Assembly (NCBI GenBank): GCA_954871525.1
Contig: OX940870.1
Coordinates: forward strand, 31,920,555 to 31,984,554
Direction of reading: 5' to 3'
From: Parietaria judaica
Taxonomy: Eukaryota; Streptophyta; Magnoliopsida; Rosales; Urticaceae
DNA length: 64,000 nucleotides
A program made the translations under genes and the position numbers. Shown one piece after another: positions 1-14,100 of the stretch. A model generated the notes under the pieces. It saw only the letters and a list, made by a program, of their open reading frames with translations. It did not search any database and was not told the origin of the DNA. How positions within the stretch are numbered: position 1 is the first letter of the stretch; the number at the start of each line of letters is the position of its first letter.

Positions 1-851
1 CTTGAAAGTCATTGAAGCCAAAAAAAGAAAATATCAATTAACACTTTCTGATTTAATTAAATAAAAATTAATAGAAGCTTGAAAAAATTAGTCAACAGAA
101 CTAAAATAAAAAATAAAAAATACTTCATTGTGAGAACTATGTACAAAAGTTTAAAGAAAAATTTCAAAAAAATTGAGGATAAGGAGACTGGACAGTTCTT
201 CCTCAATATCGACCAAAGGCAGGACGGGAGTGAGAACAAAAATATGTTGCGAGGAAAAAACAATAGAAAAACTAATTATTATCTACACGGAGACACGACT
301 CTAATACCTAACGTAACTTGCTATTCTCGACCTTTGTCGACAATTCTACCCTAACAAATGCCTAATAACATCTGGAAATTGGTAATTATGTTGGAATTCT
401 CAATTGATGATAATAAACTGGAAGAGCAGTGTTTGAGATTGTTTTGCTGATCTTTACTCCAACGCCAACTGCATGGAAAAGTTCTTCACCTAAGTTTAAT
501 TTGCAGAAAGCCCACTTATTGCTAAAAACGCATACTTGGCGAACCTATACATGTTATATATATGAAAAATTTATCACAAGTAATCTAAAGGTACCATAAG
601 ATAACCATAATATAAGAGTTTGCTCATGTCTAAACAGCCAAAAAATAATCATGTTGGATCTTATTTAATATCTAACATTTATTATTAAACCAATTCCAAT
701 CAAGCTAATGAATGAGATATTAACAATGCCATCAAAAAAACTGACAAATAAAAAAAGTTATCATGAAAATAAACTATCAAATTTTTCTGGCATATGAAAA
801 TGTTCAGAGATTTTAAACAACTTCTAAAATTAAAAATAGTGACAACTATAC

Positions 852-1990
852 CTACAATGTGTCGTAGAGCCGGACATTATGGTGGAGTCTCGTCAAAGAG
901 CATTTGAGAGGCCTGTTGCTTGGTTAGATATTGCGGAGAACAAAGAGCATTACGGTGGCTGCACATATATGAAAAGTCCAACAAACAATGTGAGAAATGT
1001 AAAATATGTCAAAATGTACAGAGCATACCAAAACTCCAAAGAAAAATACAGATTAGATTTTAAGCCGGAGATGGTGGGAGACATTTAATAAAGCAATTTG
1101 ATTTTAATCAAATCAAAATAAAGTTTTCATTAAAAAAAAAAGAACATAAATATTAAACCAAAATGTGCAGATTCAAACTGTGTAATAGTCTATATTACAG
1201 TTTGTCACTAAAAATTATAACCAAAATCCAGGGGGGCGAAATCGACTATTTAACGGTTTGTTATGAAAATTGTGACCAAAATCGACTATTTAACAGTTTG
1301 TAACATAAAATCTGAAGGAAAAGACCGGAGAGGGCTAACAAACCCCGGAAAACCCTGAGAAATCAATAAATTGATCTAACTAACATTGAAGGCAAAAACT
1401 TGACTCTAACTATTTGTAACCAAAATTGAAATCAATGTCTAGAAGAAAAAAAAAAAAAAAAAAAACTCACCAGAGTAGCGATGAAAGTCTAAAAAATTCG
1501 TGTTAAAAGATCAATAAAAGCCTAAGCAATATCCCGGAAAAATCAATTCTTTCGCGATCTTATATGCAATCGCATTCTCCAGTCGAATGTGGAAATCCCA
1601 AAACAAACAGACGAAGAACACTTAAATTTGGAACTGACCTTTGATTATTGTCGACGAAACACGTGCGTGAGAGTACTTCGTGTGGATTGGCTCGCTCGGT
1701 CGCTGCCGCACCGTAAAGGAGTCGCCGGAGTTGCTGGTGAATTTCCTGTGTGTAGAGAAAGGGAGCGAAGAATCAAATCTGCATGGGAGAGCTTTGTGCA
1801 AATTGGGTCGCTTGATCGCCGGCCCTCATGATGGCTTTGACCCGAATGGCTGAGAAATTCGTGCGAGAAAGAAAAAGAGCGAAGAGATGGAAGAAAGAGA
1901 AGGTGAAAGGGGTATATGTGGCAGTTATTATTTGGTTCAGAAAGATACATCACTTCACTTGATGAAGAGTTGGTTCGAAGAGTTGCCTGA
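852..1990 (-). other. Possible spliced minus-strand transcript (5' exons or lncRNA)
   Basis: Read on the minus strand, a moderately GC-rich, UTR-like stretch (about 1990 to 1471) ends in a good donor, CTCTG|GTGAGT at 1471/1470. A matching acceptor, TGTGCAG, opens a second block at 958 that ends at TGTAG|GTATAG (852). The second block has stops in all frames except for a late ATG about 25 nt before its donor. This could be the 5' end of a gene whose coding exons lie left of the window, or a non-coding RNA. No homology is recognised; the call rests only on splice-site pattern and base composition. Confidence 0.25.
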
Positions 1991-2029
1991 AGCAACACGA
2001 CGAGCGAGCGAGGTTTTTTCTTAATAAAA

Positions 2030-2112
2030 AAAAATTCAAAAAAGGAGAAAATAGGATGAGTTAAAAACGGTGATTTTTTAACGTGAAGTTATTTTGCTTT
2101 TATATATATATA
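2030..2112. repeat. Dispersed repeat, related copy at 28225-28310
   Basis: The stretch containing AAAAAAGGAGAAAATAGGAT and ending TTATTTTGCTTTTATATATA recurs with a few differences near 28225-28310. Both copies have the same order: an A-rich start, a GGAGAAAATAG core, a TTTTTAA middle and a TATA tail. It looks like two relics of one transposon family. The family is not identified. Confidence 0.4.
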
Positions 2113-3629
2113 TTTTTACTACAATTACTGCTTCAAACAGTATAAGTAATATTATGTAAAAACATTGATCCATATATTTCATAAAATTGTAATAACATAA
2201 TTAGTAAGTGTTACGGGTATTTTTGCGGTCTCAAAAATGACGGCCGAATAAGAAATAAAGCCCAAAATTGCGGTAAAAGTCAAACCCGAGAAAATAACCA
2301 AAGGTTAAGCAAAACAAAATAAAATAAAGATAATACATAAATGTATTATATATATATGAAAAGGGTGAAGTGCAATTTTCAATTGCATACAATTGCACTC
2401 TGTTCATCGCATTATATATATATATAAATAAATAAATAAATAAATAAATAAGGCACCATTCGACTGGGTAAAAAACAACACCATTACATGAACTTGTAAT
2501 CATTTTACGCCCATGCCACCAAAACGTACCAAGCACCATTTTTTGCCCTCTTCGTTATTTTCAAAAACAGAAAATACATTTTTGTGAAAAACGAATATTA
2601 AAATTATATGAAAGAAGAATTCTCTTTTTAGTATGAATTTGGTCCCCACGCGGTTGAATGTTGATTGATAAAAAATTTAAAGATTTTTAATTATAAAGTA
2701 TTAAAAAGCTAAGTCAGTTTTTATTTTTTCGCCTTATTTCATCAAAAAGATTGAGGGGTGATTATATGGAGTTTTAAATTAGATAAATTGTTATATTATC
2801 TCTTAAAAATTTACGGTCAAAAAGTCATGACCAAAATGATTTAAGGAAAAACTAAACCAAAAAGACATTCCATTTTCGTTGATTCTAAAGCAGAGAAGAA
2901 AAATCGGAAACATCTTTGCCAAAAATCGTTACAATAAAATAAGGAAAAACGTGTAAGAGAAGAGAAATTAAATCGTTTTTCATAGGAATATTCTGAAATA
3001 TATAGAACCAAGGAAAATATTCTTTTATGCAAAAATAAATTAACGACTACATTCAGGAATTCTAGAGCATCGAAAGAAGGATAATAAACTAAATAAAATA
3101 CTATTCGAAAAGTTTTACAAAATATTTGAATGGAGAAATAAAACATAAAACGTGTCAGATAAATGGTTAAGGGTTTTTTGGTTAGTAATAATAAATAATA
3201 ATTATCATAAGCTTCGGAGGTTATTACAAGCATAAATATTAAATGCAAGAAGCATTACAAACTCCAGCTTCAGCATAATATTTTGCGGTAACCACACTTC
3301 AGGCTCTTGATTTCAAATGCCAAGCCTCCAATTGGCTCGGGGCGCAAACTTCGTCGACATTTTGCGTGAATCGTAATCAGATTTATTCCTTCGAATTATG
3401 TACATTTCATCCAATTGACCCTGTCGATTGCCAACGAGATAAGCCATCAGTCACGGTTTAGAATTAGATAGCATTATTACACACTTGAAAATCTGTATAT
3501 TAGAGAATATCTCATTTTGAGAAATATTTTAAGCCAAACGGGCTGTTTAACTAGCACGAAACTCGGCTATGCAAATATGGTAATAACTCGAAAACGTTGC
3601 CTGTTCCCCACTAGAGCCGTACCTGAATC

Positions 3630-6600
3630 TCACATGCGTCTCTGCTTCTGTTGTGGGTACATTCCCATTCCCGGGTCTTTTCGCCTCATCTGTTAAAAAA
3701 ATTATGCGCCGTGAGCCATGTGAAAGAAAGAGAACAAAAAAAAAAAGAGGCGATTAGACGAGAATTGCAGTACCTGTTGAGCCTGGTGCGCCTGTGGGTT
3801 CATGCCACGCTGCATAGGATTGATTCCGGGCTGGGGTGGGATATTATAAGGTGCCATTCCTTGAGGTATTCTCTGCATCCCGAGCATAGGCCGTGGCATA
3901 CTTCTTCCCTGCATGTTTCCCGGCACTGCATTTCCGCTCGGTATCTGCAAAAGTGTTCTTTAACTTAGCACCGATCCAATTTCCTACCAATTTTCAAATC
4001 CGTCTAGGCATCAACAGGGAAAATAGACATCATTTTGATACATAACCGACATTTAGGTCTAGTTGTGGTCATTTACGCTCTTTAATTATGCTTTTTAACT
4101 TATTTAATTCATTACGCTTAAAGTTTGGTTAATTATGTTTCGGGTCTGATTTGGTCAGAGTCTGTCCGGCCTATTGAGTTGTAATCTTTGGTTGATTTAA
4201 AAACCGTTACGTGACTGAGAAAGTCAATCTCTCAAAAAAGAGGGGAGACTGGGTTTTTAGATGTTGGCGAAGCTCCCTTTCGAGATCGGGGTCATAACAT
4301 TTGTGAGAAACGTGTTCTGAACTGAACAGAAGCCCGACTTCATAAACAGCAAGCATTTAATTATTATTTACAGTGCTGCTGACTAAGTAGTGAGACAGCA
4401 AGCATTTGATTATAGATGTTATAATCAAATCAACAGCTTTTGTTTATTTATAATCGGCCTGCTTTTTCTTCAGGTTAATCTTGCAAAGGACATTATATTA
4501 AGATTTAGCGGCTTTGTGTATTTCTAGCTCCGGAAAATGATAATGAAAAAACAAAATTCTAGTTATCTAATATTTTTTTTTTTAAAAGAAACAATCTAAA
4601 TTAAAAAAGAAATGTTCAGCAAGCACAATAAGCAGGGGCGACGGCAGCTCAGGATCAGTAAAGACGGTCGCCTCTACTCGCCGGCGAAGTCCATCGTTTT
4701 CGCCTCTACTCTCCCTATTCTTCTCTCTTGTAATCGTTGTTAATGTTTTTTCTCTTTCAGCGGCGATAACTCTTTCGTACATTTATTGTTTTTTTATTTA
4801 TTCTTGCAAAGTCTTGATTCTTCAATTCTTATATCATAATCACCTTTTCGTAGTTGATAATATTTGATATAAAATGAAAATGTATAGAGCATGGAAAATC
4901 ATGTTCCATGAACCAGCTTTCGTTCGTATTCTTATTGCGCATTTTCTTATTCTTCAAGGCTGTGGAAAAATGAAAGAGCCGTTTATTTCCGGAGCCGAAC
5001 TAGTTCTCTGATTTACATTCACCATTATCTTTTTCTTGGGATCGGGCGTTTGATTGAAGCGCATTGATTTATTTTATGTAGTGTAAACGTTGTTTGCAGG
5101 CTTTGAAGGCAAGTGAAATGCAATCCACAGCCCACCCCGATTAAATCCATATACTGATTCAGATTGTTCGTTCATACTTGGTTTGATTTCGTTCAGATTG
5201 TTTGGTTTATGGAATTTTCAAAGTCAATTTTCCGCGGCCTACCCTTAAGTCTAGACTCACCAGTGCCGGTGAGCCCTCGCCAGCTCGTAAGTCGGATTCT
5301 CGGTCTTCGGGTATTTCTTTTACTCCATTACATTTGGATTTGAGTATTATTAATACTTGTTGAAATTGGTTGAATTTATTGTCGAAATTAGTTAAATTTT
5401 GCCCCCTCTGTTTGGAATTTCTCACTTCGCCATTCACAATAAGTGCATCGCAGATAAAAGTTCGGTGATGCAGCACAACAAAGTTTAGGGCGTCGAAAAG
5501 TACACCTAAACGTTTCATCTAGTTCATAGAATTGAAGGGGGGTATTGTGGTCAATTACTTTTTAAAGTAATAATTCCATAGGGAGTCCTCCTAAAAATTA
5601 CTTGCTTCATAAGAAGTAGCAGAAGAATTAGGTGTAGAGCTTACTGTCTGCGGCTGGAGGCTGGTCGTGCCTTCAAAGTCGGTAGTCGTGTCTACCGGAC
5701 GAGTAGGATAGTTCACAACCTTCTCCCCTTGACTCGGCACTAGAGTGCTGATAGTTTTTCAAGTATTTTGTCAAGCAAAAAATTCAAAAATTTCATATGC
5801 TACACAAACTGAATGCATAGCACGAGAAACCTTACTTTCTTCCCGGTTGAGGTTCAAGACGGAAATACCTGAGAAACGGAAGAAAGATTCTTAAATCTTT
5901 TGTACACATAGTAGCTATTTTCGAGAAAAAAAAATTATAGAAGGTTTTTCAATTATCTCGATATAAAAATTACATTTTACAGAGTATAAAATAAAATAAT
6001 TGCCGAAATCCAGGATAGAGCATTGAAATAACTTATTTTAGAAACACAAGATCATTGAAATTACTTATTTTGCAACACTAATTGAACCAGGGAACTAAGC
6101 AGCTGACCGAGATAGCACTGAATTACATTGTCAATATAATTGTTTACATACGGTTGTATAGAGAACTTACTCGTGTTCTAAAGCTTGTGAAGCTGTCAAA
6201 CGCTTTCGTGGATCATATCTGCATTATGAACATAGCCGTTTATAATTTGACATGATAACTTCATAATCTAATCATCGAATCACCAAAACATGAGACAAAA
6301 ATCAACAATCTTTAAACCCCGCATATCAGAATTGAGTGAGATAGTACTTCGGTCCATATAAAAACTAAAGTAACTAGAAATATTAATGGTGAATTGAATT
6401 TTTCAAATGTCTAATCTCCATGTAGATCGTGAATACGTGATTCCACAGAAGCTCCCTGTTCAAATGAAGTAGTAAGAAACTAGAGTTTCTAACAAGTTTG
6501 ATCTCCATTGCATTCAAGATTAAACTTCTCTGTATGATGAAAAGAAACGTCAAAATATTTGAAAGTAGTAACATGTAATTCTTGAAAATGAATAGCTAAA

Positions 6601-8939
6601 CATACTCGAGCATCTTTGACAAGAGGTCAAATGCATGACTTTTTGGATTGAGGTGAACAAAACTGTGCAGCCCGGGACTATCACTGTAAAAAGAAGTGTG
6701 AACTAGATTAAACACTGGCATATGGAACGAGGATAGCGAAGGAAATCATAAAAAATTCCTCAAGCACTGATGCAATTGACTCCATGGAATATCTAGATAT
6801 ATACTATTTGTGTCCTTGGATATGTTGTACGTCTTGCACCCAATGAGGTAGATTTGCTAGTGTTGGCCACTTCTCCAATGTGGGATGACCTGATAAATAT
6901 ACCAGGAATAAAATTGATTGCAACAGATACAAAAATGGAACCGAAGGTAATAGAACCCATAACAGAAACCCAAGAGAAACAAGAACACTTCAATGATAAA
7001 CGAAACTCCAGTCCTTCATTCGATGTTCAGTAGGAATTTCCCCCTAATCAAACATCACAACTAAGCCAAAAAAATAAAAAAAATTAAGCGCCTTCTATAG
7101 GCTTAGACTTACAATTATACGCCCTGAATTTACTCTAGGCCTAAAATACTCCTAGTGGAAGAAGATAGATGATAGCGTGGGCATAGCGTGGGTCTGACGG
7201 AAGGACGCAACAAAAAAAAAAAAAAAAAAAAAAAAAAAGAAGAAGAAGAAGAGAAGAATAAATTACCTAAGACCTTGAAGATCTTATCAAGTTGGTCAAG
7301 CTGCAAAGGAGAATATATTAGAAATTTTGTGTAATAAAAGGACTTCAAATTATCCCACAACGCAATCAGATCATTATATTGTCAAGCAGAGTACAGTATT
7401 AGAGAAATAAAGTGTACTACCTGGAATGGGTTTGGGGTGGCTTTGACTTCGGATCCTTGAAATAATGGCTTCAATGTCAAAAGCTCGGCGAAAATGCATC
7501 CAACAGCCCACATATCTAAATATAGCGGTAGTCATGAGCGCAACAGAAGCCTTTAATCCTCAAGTTCGAAAAACAAACATGCAATATACAATTCTACGGC
7601 TTAAGCAAACAACCCGTGAACCTAAGCCATAAACTAGAGTAACATATGATCACCATCTGCGGCTACTAATGACACATTTTGGAATTTGGTTTAGAGAGAT
7701 ACCAACAGCGCTTGTATAATGCTTTGCCCCAAGAAGCAACTCCGGCGCTCGATACCAAATGGTGACCACAACCTGCAAGTGACAAATTATCTTATTACTG
7801 AGTTTCATCTAAGAGATTGTTCCTTCATGATTGAATTTTTATGTCAATCATCCAGCTCGTATGAATGTTTCAATTTCGTCTAATACGAATAAAAAATTCT
7901 CCTATTTCGAATTATTAACGCGCAGAAATCAGTTAGGAGAGGAATTATTGCCGTTTTCCGTTTGTCGTTTTGTCATTTCACAGTATGGTCTGCGTATGTA
8001 ATCTACAACTCATTCAGATACTCGATATTAAAGGGCCTGGATAGTCATCCTACCCCATTTTCCGATAATGGTTTCAACGGTCCTTGGTATATCCTCGCAA
8101 GCCCGAAATCAGCGATTTTAACAACTCCCTGTTCCTCTCCATCACCCATAACCTAGCAAAAAAAGGTTTACGTGTTACATCTGCAGACCAAACCATCACA
8201 AGAAGATACCAATTTCAGACACATACCAATATATTTGACGGCTTCAAATCGCGATGAATGATCCAATTACTGCAACAAACAGCTCAAGTCAGTAGCTTCC
8301 TTTCTTTAAAGCTGCGAAACACATCGAGAGATACGAAAAACGTACCTGTGAAGATAGTTCAAACCGTTGAGGAGCTGCCAAAGCAATGACTTAACAGTGT
8401 ACTGGTTGATAGCATGGTTAACTTTGTCCCTGTGATGTCTGATGATTTCCTGCAACCACATTACACTTCCAAATTCAATATTTCACATCGCAGAAAGCAC
8501 CAATCGCCATCGCCATCAGCAGCGCCACTCACATAGAGGTCGTGCTCGGCGTAATCGAAAGCGAGGTAGAGCGACATGTCGGCGTGGTTGATGTGAACGT
8601 TCACAAGCTTCACCACATTCTCGTGCGTTATCTCCCACAGCAACTACACAATCCACAAACCCTAGCAGTAAGCTGAATTGAGTCTTCACCTCCGCCATGG
8701 ATGAGAGGAGAGAGAGAGAGTACCATGATTTCGCGGATGGCGGTGGGGGAGACGCCGTCGCCGTCCTTGGACTGCTTGAACTTCTTGATGGCGATGGACT
8801 TGCCGCGGTTGGCGGGGGACTTGGTGCGAGCGAGGAAGACGAGGCCGTAGGTGCCTTCGCCGATCTTGCCGATGAGGTCGTACTGGTGAAGCCACTCCGG
8901 CTTGGCGCCGGAGACTCGGCTTCCGCTTCCGTCGGACAT
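3630..8939 (-). CDS. CDKE-1: Cyclin-dependent kinase E-1 (CDK8-type Mediator kinase)
   Basis: Catalytic subunit of the Mediator CDK8 module; with cyclin C it phosphorylates the transcription machinery in the nucleus. Fifteen coding exons: 8724-8939, 8533-8643, 8346-8449, 8227-8269, 8054-8152, 7703-7772, 7421-7515, 7267-7300, 6805-6889, 6606-6683, 6171-6218, 5836-5868, 5645-5747, 3774-3944, 3630-3689. They sum to 1350 nt, 449 residues, slightly shorter than the about 470 of Arabidopsis. Visible: glycine loop GEGTYGLVF (27-35), ATP lysine K52, the SPTAIRE cyclin helix typical of CDKE, HRD at 149-151, DFG at 173-175 and VTIWYRAPE. The T-loop threonine of cell-cycle CDKs is absent, as is normal for CDK8. 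The tail is rich in Q, P and M and ends KQRRM. Intron 13 is 1.7 kb; several exons are only 33-48 nt. All other introns are GT-AG. Confidence 0.96.
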
Positions 8940-9083
8940 GGCCGGAGCTTCTCCACTCTCTTCTCTTCTCCGATCAGTTTTTCAAACACAAATGAAGAAA
9001 TACTCCACGCTTTCAGGGAACACCAGACGAAACAAAGGAAATTACCAAAAGGACCACGGAAATTACGGTATTATTAAGCTTCT

Positions 9084-9303
9084 TTAAGGTAATAGTCAAA
9101 CTTAAAAGCGTGATTAGCAAAATAGTTAAATTTTAATTAATTTTGTAAACTAGCTAATTAACAACTTAAACAGAACACCAATTAGGTTGTTAATTTTGGT
9201 TAATTTCGACTAATTTAAGTGGTTAATTGGCTAGTTTACAAAATCAACCAAAGTTTGGCTATTTTACAAATCTTATGTTTCAATTTGACTATTTAGAGCA
9301 ATT
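9084..9303. mobile_element. Inverted-repeat MITE between CDKE-1 and PheRS
   Basis: About 220 bp able to fold into one long hairpin. The left arm (about 9087-9175) and the right arm (about 9219-9303) are imperfect inverted copies: TTTTGTAAACTAGCTAATTA in the left arm matches the complement of TAATTGGCTAGTTTACAAAA in the right. An outer AATAGTCAAA pairs with TTTGACTATT. It has no coding capacity. I found no certain target-site duplication, so the superfamily is open. Confidence 0.65.
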
Positions 9304-9824
9304 TCTCTATTATTAATAAGGGACTAAGGGTAAATGCAGGTAAAAGTATTTTAAAGCTTGAAGTGTACGAAATTTTACCGTATATTTTTAATCACCGAAG
9401 GTTCCAAATAAGATTTATGATCTTTTTAAACGCGCACATATTTCACTTTCTTCCGATTTCAAAGATGCTAATCCTGAAGTCGGAGTATGTAACCCCAAAT
9501 TCGGGGTTAACATCTCTAATTTCGGTGTTGTAGTAAACAAATCCTAGACAATCTTGTGTAGGATCAGTGTAATGCGACTTTGGAATTAACATCAACCACA
9601 TCAGTGCTATTAATTCCGTTGTTGATGATGCTTAACCTCAAATTCGAAATACATGAGCGTGAAAGGATTTATGAGTATCATTTAATGTGAACAAGAAAAG
9701 AAAATAATAATAGAAAAAGATTAGAGAGACATGGATAAGACTCTGAATTATCTAAAAATTGTAATTTTTGTTTTATCTATAAAATAAGTAAAATTTAAAT
9801 AATTGAGCACTTTGCAGTTTGAAG

Positions 9825-10470
9825 TAGGGGTGCAAATAAAACCCGAAAACCGGGTAAAAACCCGAATCCGTATCCGTATCCGAATTTAAAACCCGAATCC
9901 GAATCCGAATCCGGAATTCGGATCCGGGTACCCGGTACCCGGTTTAAAACCGGGTTCGGGTACCGGGTAGTGAAATCTTAAAATATTTTTTAAGATATTT
10001 TTTAAATAATTTAGGGTTAGGGCTCGACACTCATCTCTCATTTTCATTTCTCATTTTAGGGTTTCATTAAAATATTTTTTTAATTTTTGATGCGCGGACG
10101 GTGAAATTATGATGGAAAGCCGGAGGAACTCGAAGTGCTTTATCATATATTTTTTTTAATGCATTTTAAATTTTAGACAATGGATGCATGTTTTTTTTTT
10201 ATGTACGAGACATGTGTAATGTTTATTTTGAGATAATTTAGTTTTTCTATTAAAAAAATAAAACGGATCCGGGTAAAAACTCGGATCCGGTTGAAAATCC
10301 GAACTTGGTTTCCAAACCGGGTACCGGGTACCAATTTTCAACTACCCGGAAATTCGGGTACCCGGAATTCGGGTGCCGGGTACCGGGTAGTAAATTTCAA
10401 CTACCCGGAAACCGGGTCCGGGTACCGGGTACTTCAAAAAAACCGGGTACCCGACCCGGTTTCACCCCTA
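9825..10470. mobile_element. hAT-type non-autonomous element, copy 1
   Basis: 646 bp starting TAGGGGTGCAAATAAAACCC and ending GGTTTCACCCCTA, giving the terminal inverted repeat TAGGGGTG. Flanks GTTTGAAG (9817-9824) and GTTTGAAC (10471-10478) match at 7 of 8 bases, an 8-bp target-site duplication typical of hAT transposons. Both subterminal regions are packed with ACCCGG and GGGTACC palindromes, plausible transposase-binding repeats. The central core (about 10000-10260) has no transposase frame. It is nearly identical to the copy at 28515-29194. Confidence 0.85.
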
Positions 10471-11126
10471 GTTTGAACTATGTAGTAAATACCTTAAGTC
10501 CTAGGCTGAGTCCGTCCGTGCAAAAAATAATAATAATGAAAAGATAGATACTCACCTAAATAATAATAAAAAAGTTATAGGGACTATAGAGCATATTTTT
10601 TACCGATGAAAAAAAAGTTTTATTTTTAATTTACCAGGTATTATCATGCATGCCTATATTTAATCTTTCTTTTATTTTAGGTACTATGATTTTCTACCAA
10701 TTTAACTTTCGTACGTTTTTACTTGTCATCTGCTAATAACAACAACAATAATAATAATAAACAACCATGTGTAAATCGGTAATTCAGTACTTATATTTCA
10801 AGCAAAAAAGTCTGTAAATCTGAAATTTAAACTAAATGTAACAAATTGTTGAGCTTACTTTTTTTTTTAATCCTCATCACAACTTTATTTCTAAACAATG
10901 AAAAGTAAAAAGATTTGGTAAAAACCAAATTGAATCCATGTAACAAAACAATTGAGTATTGTATAAACAATCAAGCTATAATTAAACCAACCTACACCAT
11001 TACAAATAATTATATTAGAGTACAACTTCTAATTGTAATTAAAACGAAACTATTGCTTCAAGATTTGTCGGTATTTGTTGCACGATTCGATGGATTAGGA
11101 TCGAAAGCCGTGGAGTGGTTCAACAA

Positions 11127-14100
11127 TTATCTAAGAACGATGTTCAACTTGCTCACCACCTTCTCTCTCACGTCCCACTGCCACGGGTAGCGTTTTCCGT
11201 CTCAGTTTTCGGACGAAAAAATAAAATAAAAAATAATTTGTGTATTCTGATCTAGGGGGAGTACCTGTAATTTGTTGATTTCGTCGTCGGTGAGGGAGCG
11301 CTCCATGGAGCGATAAGCGATTCTGTAACAGTGACTCGTCATCCCTTTCTTGTTCGTGAAATTATCGATCAGTTTCACCTGGAGTTTAGCAATCACGGAA
11401 TTCAAACAATTGAAAGTCCAGGAACGTCGAAAGGGAATTACAGTAGTCCGTAAATTTGACATACCTCTTCAGCGAGATCTCCGGCAACGGCTCTTACCAC
11501 TTCGCATAAATTGTTTTCGGTGAATGAATCGCTGATCCAGAAACTGATGTCTTTGAAACAAGGTGGATACTGCACAAGTGAGATCAGTAATTGTAATAAA
11601 CCACAATGATGATGGATATTTATCCTCTATTTATATATAATAAATTCATGATAATACTTTATAAATATATTTTATGTTAAAAAAAAATATTTGAAACCAG
11701 AGCGACACCAACCGCAGTTTCAAATTCTTTTATTTCTGAGATCAAACAACATTTTGCAACTATCGTCTATAATATATATATATATATATTATATTTATTT
11801 ATCACATCAAACACCTGGAGGATTGTCGGAACAATTTAAATTGTTTGATGAATTTTACCTACAGTTCAGTTGAAAATATATGCACATATATCTGCCGATA
11901 GTACCTTGGAAAAAGGTTTGAACTTGATGCCCAGCTTACCGGAAGAAAACTATACAAAAGAAAGAAGAAAAAAAACTAAGTTAGATTTTCGCTGCATTTT
12001 CGAGTTCATGTTCTAAAAAAACTAAAATTATGAACAAACTGATATTATTCCCATAGAAGCATATTATATAGATTATAGACCTGCACTCAAGGTCTACAGA
12101 GGAGGATGGCCAAGGTGGCCAATCAGAATTTTATTATTTAAAGTCCTTCAATTTCTTTTCTATATATTATGTCATTGAGGTTATTCATGTAACTAGGCGA
12201 AAATCCAAGGGTTGGGGCTGTGCTGGGCCGTCTTGTTTTGTTAGTCTCTTTGACAGTGTTCTCGGAGGACAAGACGTAACGTATGTTTATTCCAAAAACA
12301 AAAAAGTATGCGAGGAATCACGTTGGAAGACTTCCCGTTGGCTTACGGTTTTGATATGTGACGTGATTAAAATAGATTCCAGAATTACCTGAGATGTAAA
12401 CCTTTCATCACTTGACCAAAATAAGCGTATATCCGGAATATCAAATAGAACCATCGCAAGCCGCTCTAATCCGAGTCCAAAAGCCCAAGCAACATTAGTA
12501 TCTTTGCCACTTCTTTTCAATATTTCTTGCTCCGTCACCCCACATCCCAAAACTTCTAACCATTCGTCCTGAAAATTTACGCCAATAAATATTAAGGAGT
12601 CACAATGTTATAAATCCCTTCCCGCTAGTGCCGCATTGATATATAACTCAGATATCACCGGTTGCACAAAATACAATTGATAAATTGGGCAACAAGAACT
12701 TGGCATACAAGCAGTTCTTTTAATGTGAAAGTGGAATAAATGGCTTGTCAGTCTAACACAGTTACAAAACACATCAATTCTGTTAGACACGTAAATAGGA
12801 AAAAGTTTATATCTATTCATTTTATTATTGTCATATTTCATATATGTTAGGGTATTAGGGACATTTTAAAATAGATACGGATCACGGCTAATCCTAGACA
12901 TAGGCACGTAATCTATGTTTAGCCATCGCGATTGATCATGTAAATTCCTACTGAAGACCATTCGGAGCTCGAATAAGAGACTAAGTCCTCTCATATTCTA
13001 CAACATTGCCAACACTACTTATTGTTTGATGTATAATAAATGTGTACCTTTCTCTCACTGTTAAGGAGGAAAACCCAGCTTAACATTTGAACAAGTTATA
13101 AAGGAGTACACTGCATGCTATTTTTCTGGATGATGAAAAACTAAATCAGGTTTACAAATTTACCTGAAAAAATATTTCAAGCTCAAAGGACGGGTTGGTG
13201 AACGGAAAATATGTATCAACCCATCGCATCTCCACGGAACCTGGAAAATATGGGTGTACAAGAAACCGTAATGCTTTAAAGTAAATACTTGCCACGAATC
13301 AGTATAAGAAAAAGGTTTAAATTTTTAATCATAAAAATAAAAAATTGTCCAAAATGAACGTTAATGGATAATTCATAATTCACGATTTTCATTCAGCTGG
13401 AACGATCACTTCATACTTTTGCAGCTTCTCTTTATTGATATAATTTCACCAAAATAACAGATGTTGAAATGGTACCTTTTTTTTTCCTTGTAGAAATTTT
13501 TTTCTTAGTGCTATAAAAATTATTGAACAAATTTTTCCGAATCGGTACATAATTCGAAGAGGCCGGAACAGTAAATTTACCAAATAAATGACGCGCCAAA
13601 CCCTCAAGGCAGTCCTTTAAGTCTTTCGCTACATAAGATGTGGCGTCCATCCCAGATGCATTCCAGTCATCCGGTGAAAATACCCGAACACCCTCCATCT
13701 ATAAAAGCAAGGCAATCAGGGTGATAAGATTGTTTAGAACATGATGAATTGCGCAATCTGAGCTTCAAGCTAAACCTTGATTAGGGAATAATCAGATGGA
13801 AAAGCCTAGGAGAAATTCAAAATTCAGGATTTGAGGAGGAAATATAAACAAATTTGGCCAGTATCATGTCCATCAAGATAAACATATTAATCACTGTCTG
13901 TCGGTTTTCTGATTTAAGTAGAAAGTGTTACATTTCTTTATTCAATTAGCTTTCCTCTGTTCTTCTATCTGACCTTTGATGACATGAAAGAATCGCATGA
14001 ATCCACCGTAATATATCATTGAAATTAGAATGGGAGCGGATGAAGGTGAAAACCTGATGAAAAACAGGGTAATGCGTCGAGTCAATTGAGTCCCTACGAT

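Larger units (their letters stand above)
1..3629. other. Left intergenic region, no convincing protein gene
   Basis: AT-rich sequence with homopolymer runs and short TA and AAAT microsatellites (around 2100-2115 and 2410-2450). I find no reading frame here that I can match to a known protein. The only structured pieces are a possible spliced minus-strand transcript (852-1990) and a short dispersed repeat near 2030-2112; both are listed separately. The region lies downstream of the CDKE-1 stop codon, so its right end should hold that gene's 3' UTR. Confidence 0.5.

Noticed and set aside
79..354. Open frame on the plus strand near the left edge
   Set aside because: Lys/Asn-rich composition of AT-rich DNA, with no recognised motif and no splice context.
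4582..4782. Charged minus-strand frame inside the large CDKE-1 intron
   Set aside because: It lies within a 1.7-kb intron, lacks similarity I recognise, and contains a short internal repeat (GAGTAGAGGCGA twice); probably chance.
8516..8989. Long Ser/Pro/Arg-rich frames overlapping the first CDKE-1 exons
   Set aside because: Out-of-frame reading of the GC-rich kinase exon 1; the kinase frame explains the region.
10260..10560. Plus-strand frames rich in PGTG and TRK repeats
   Set aside because: Translation of the hAT subterminal ACCCGG repeats, recurring at 29017; not a protein.
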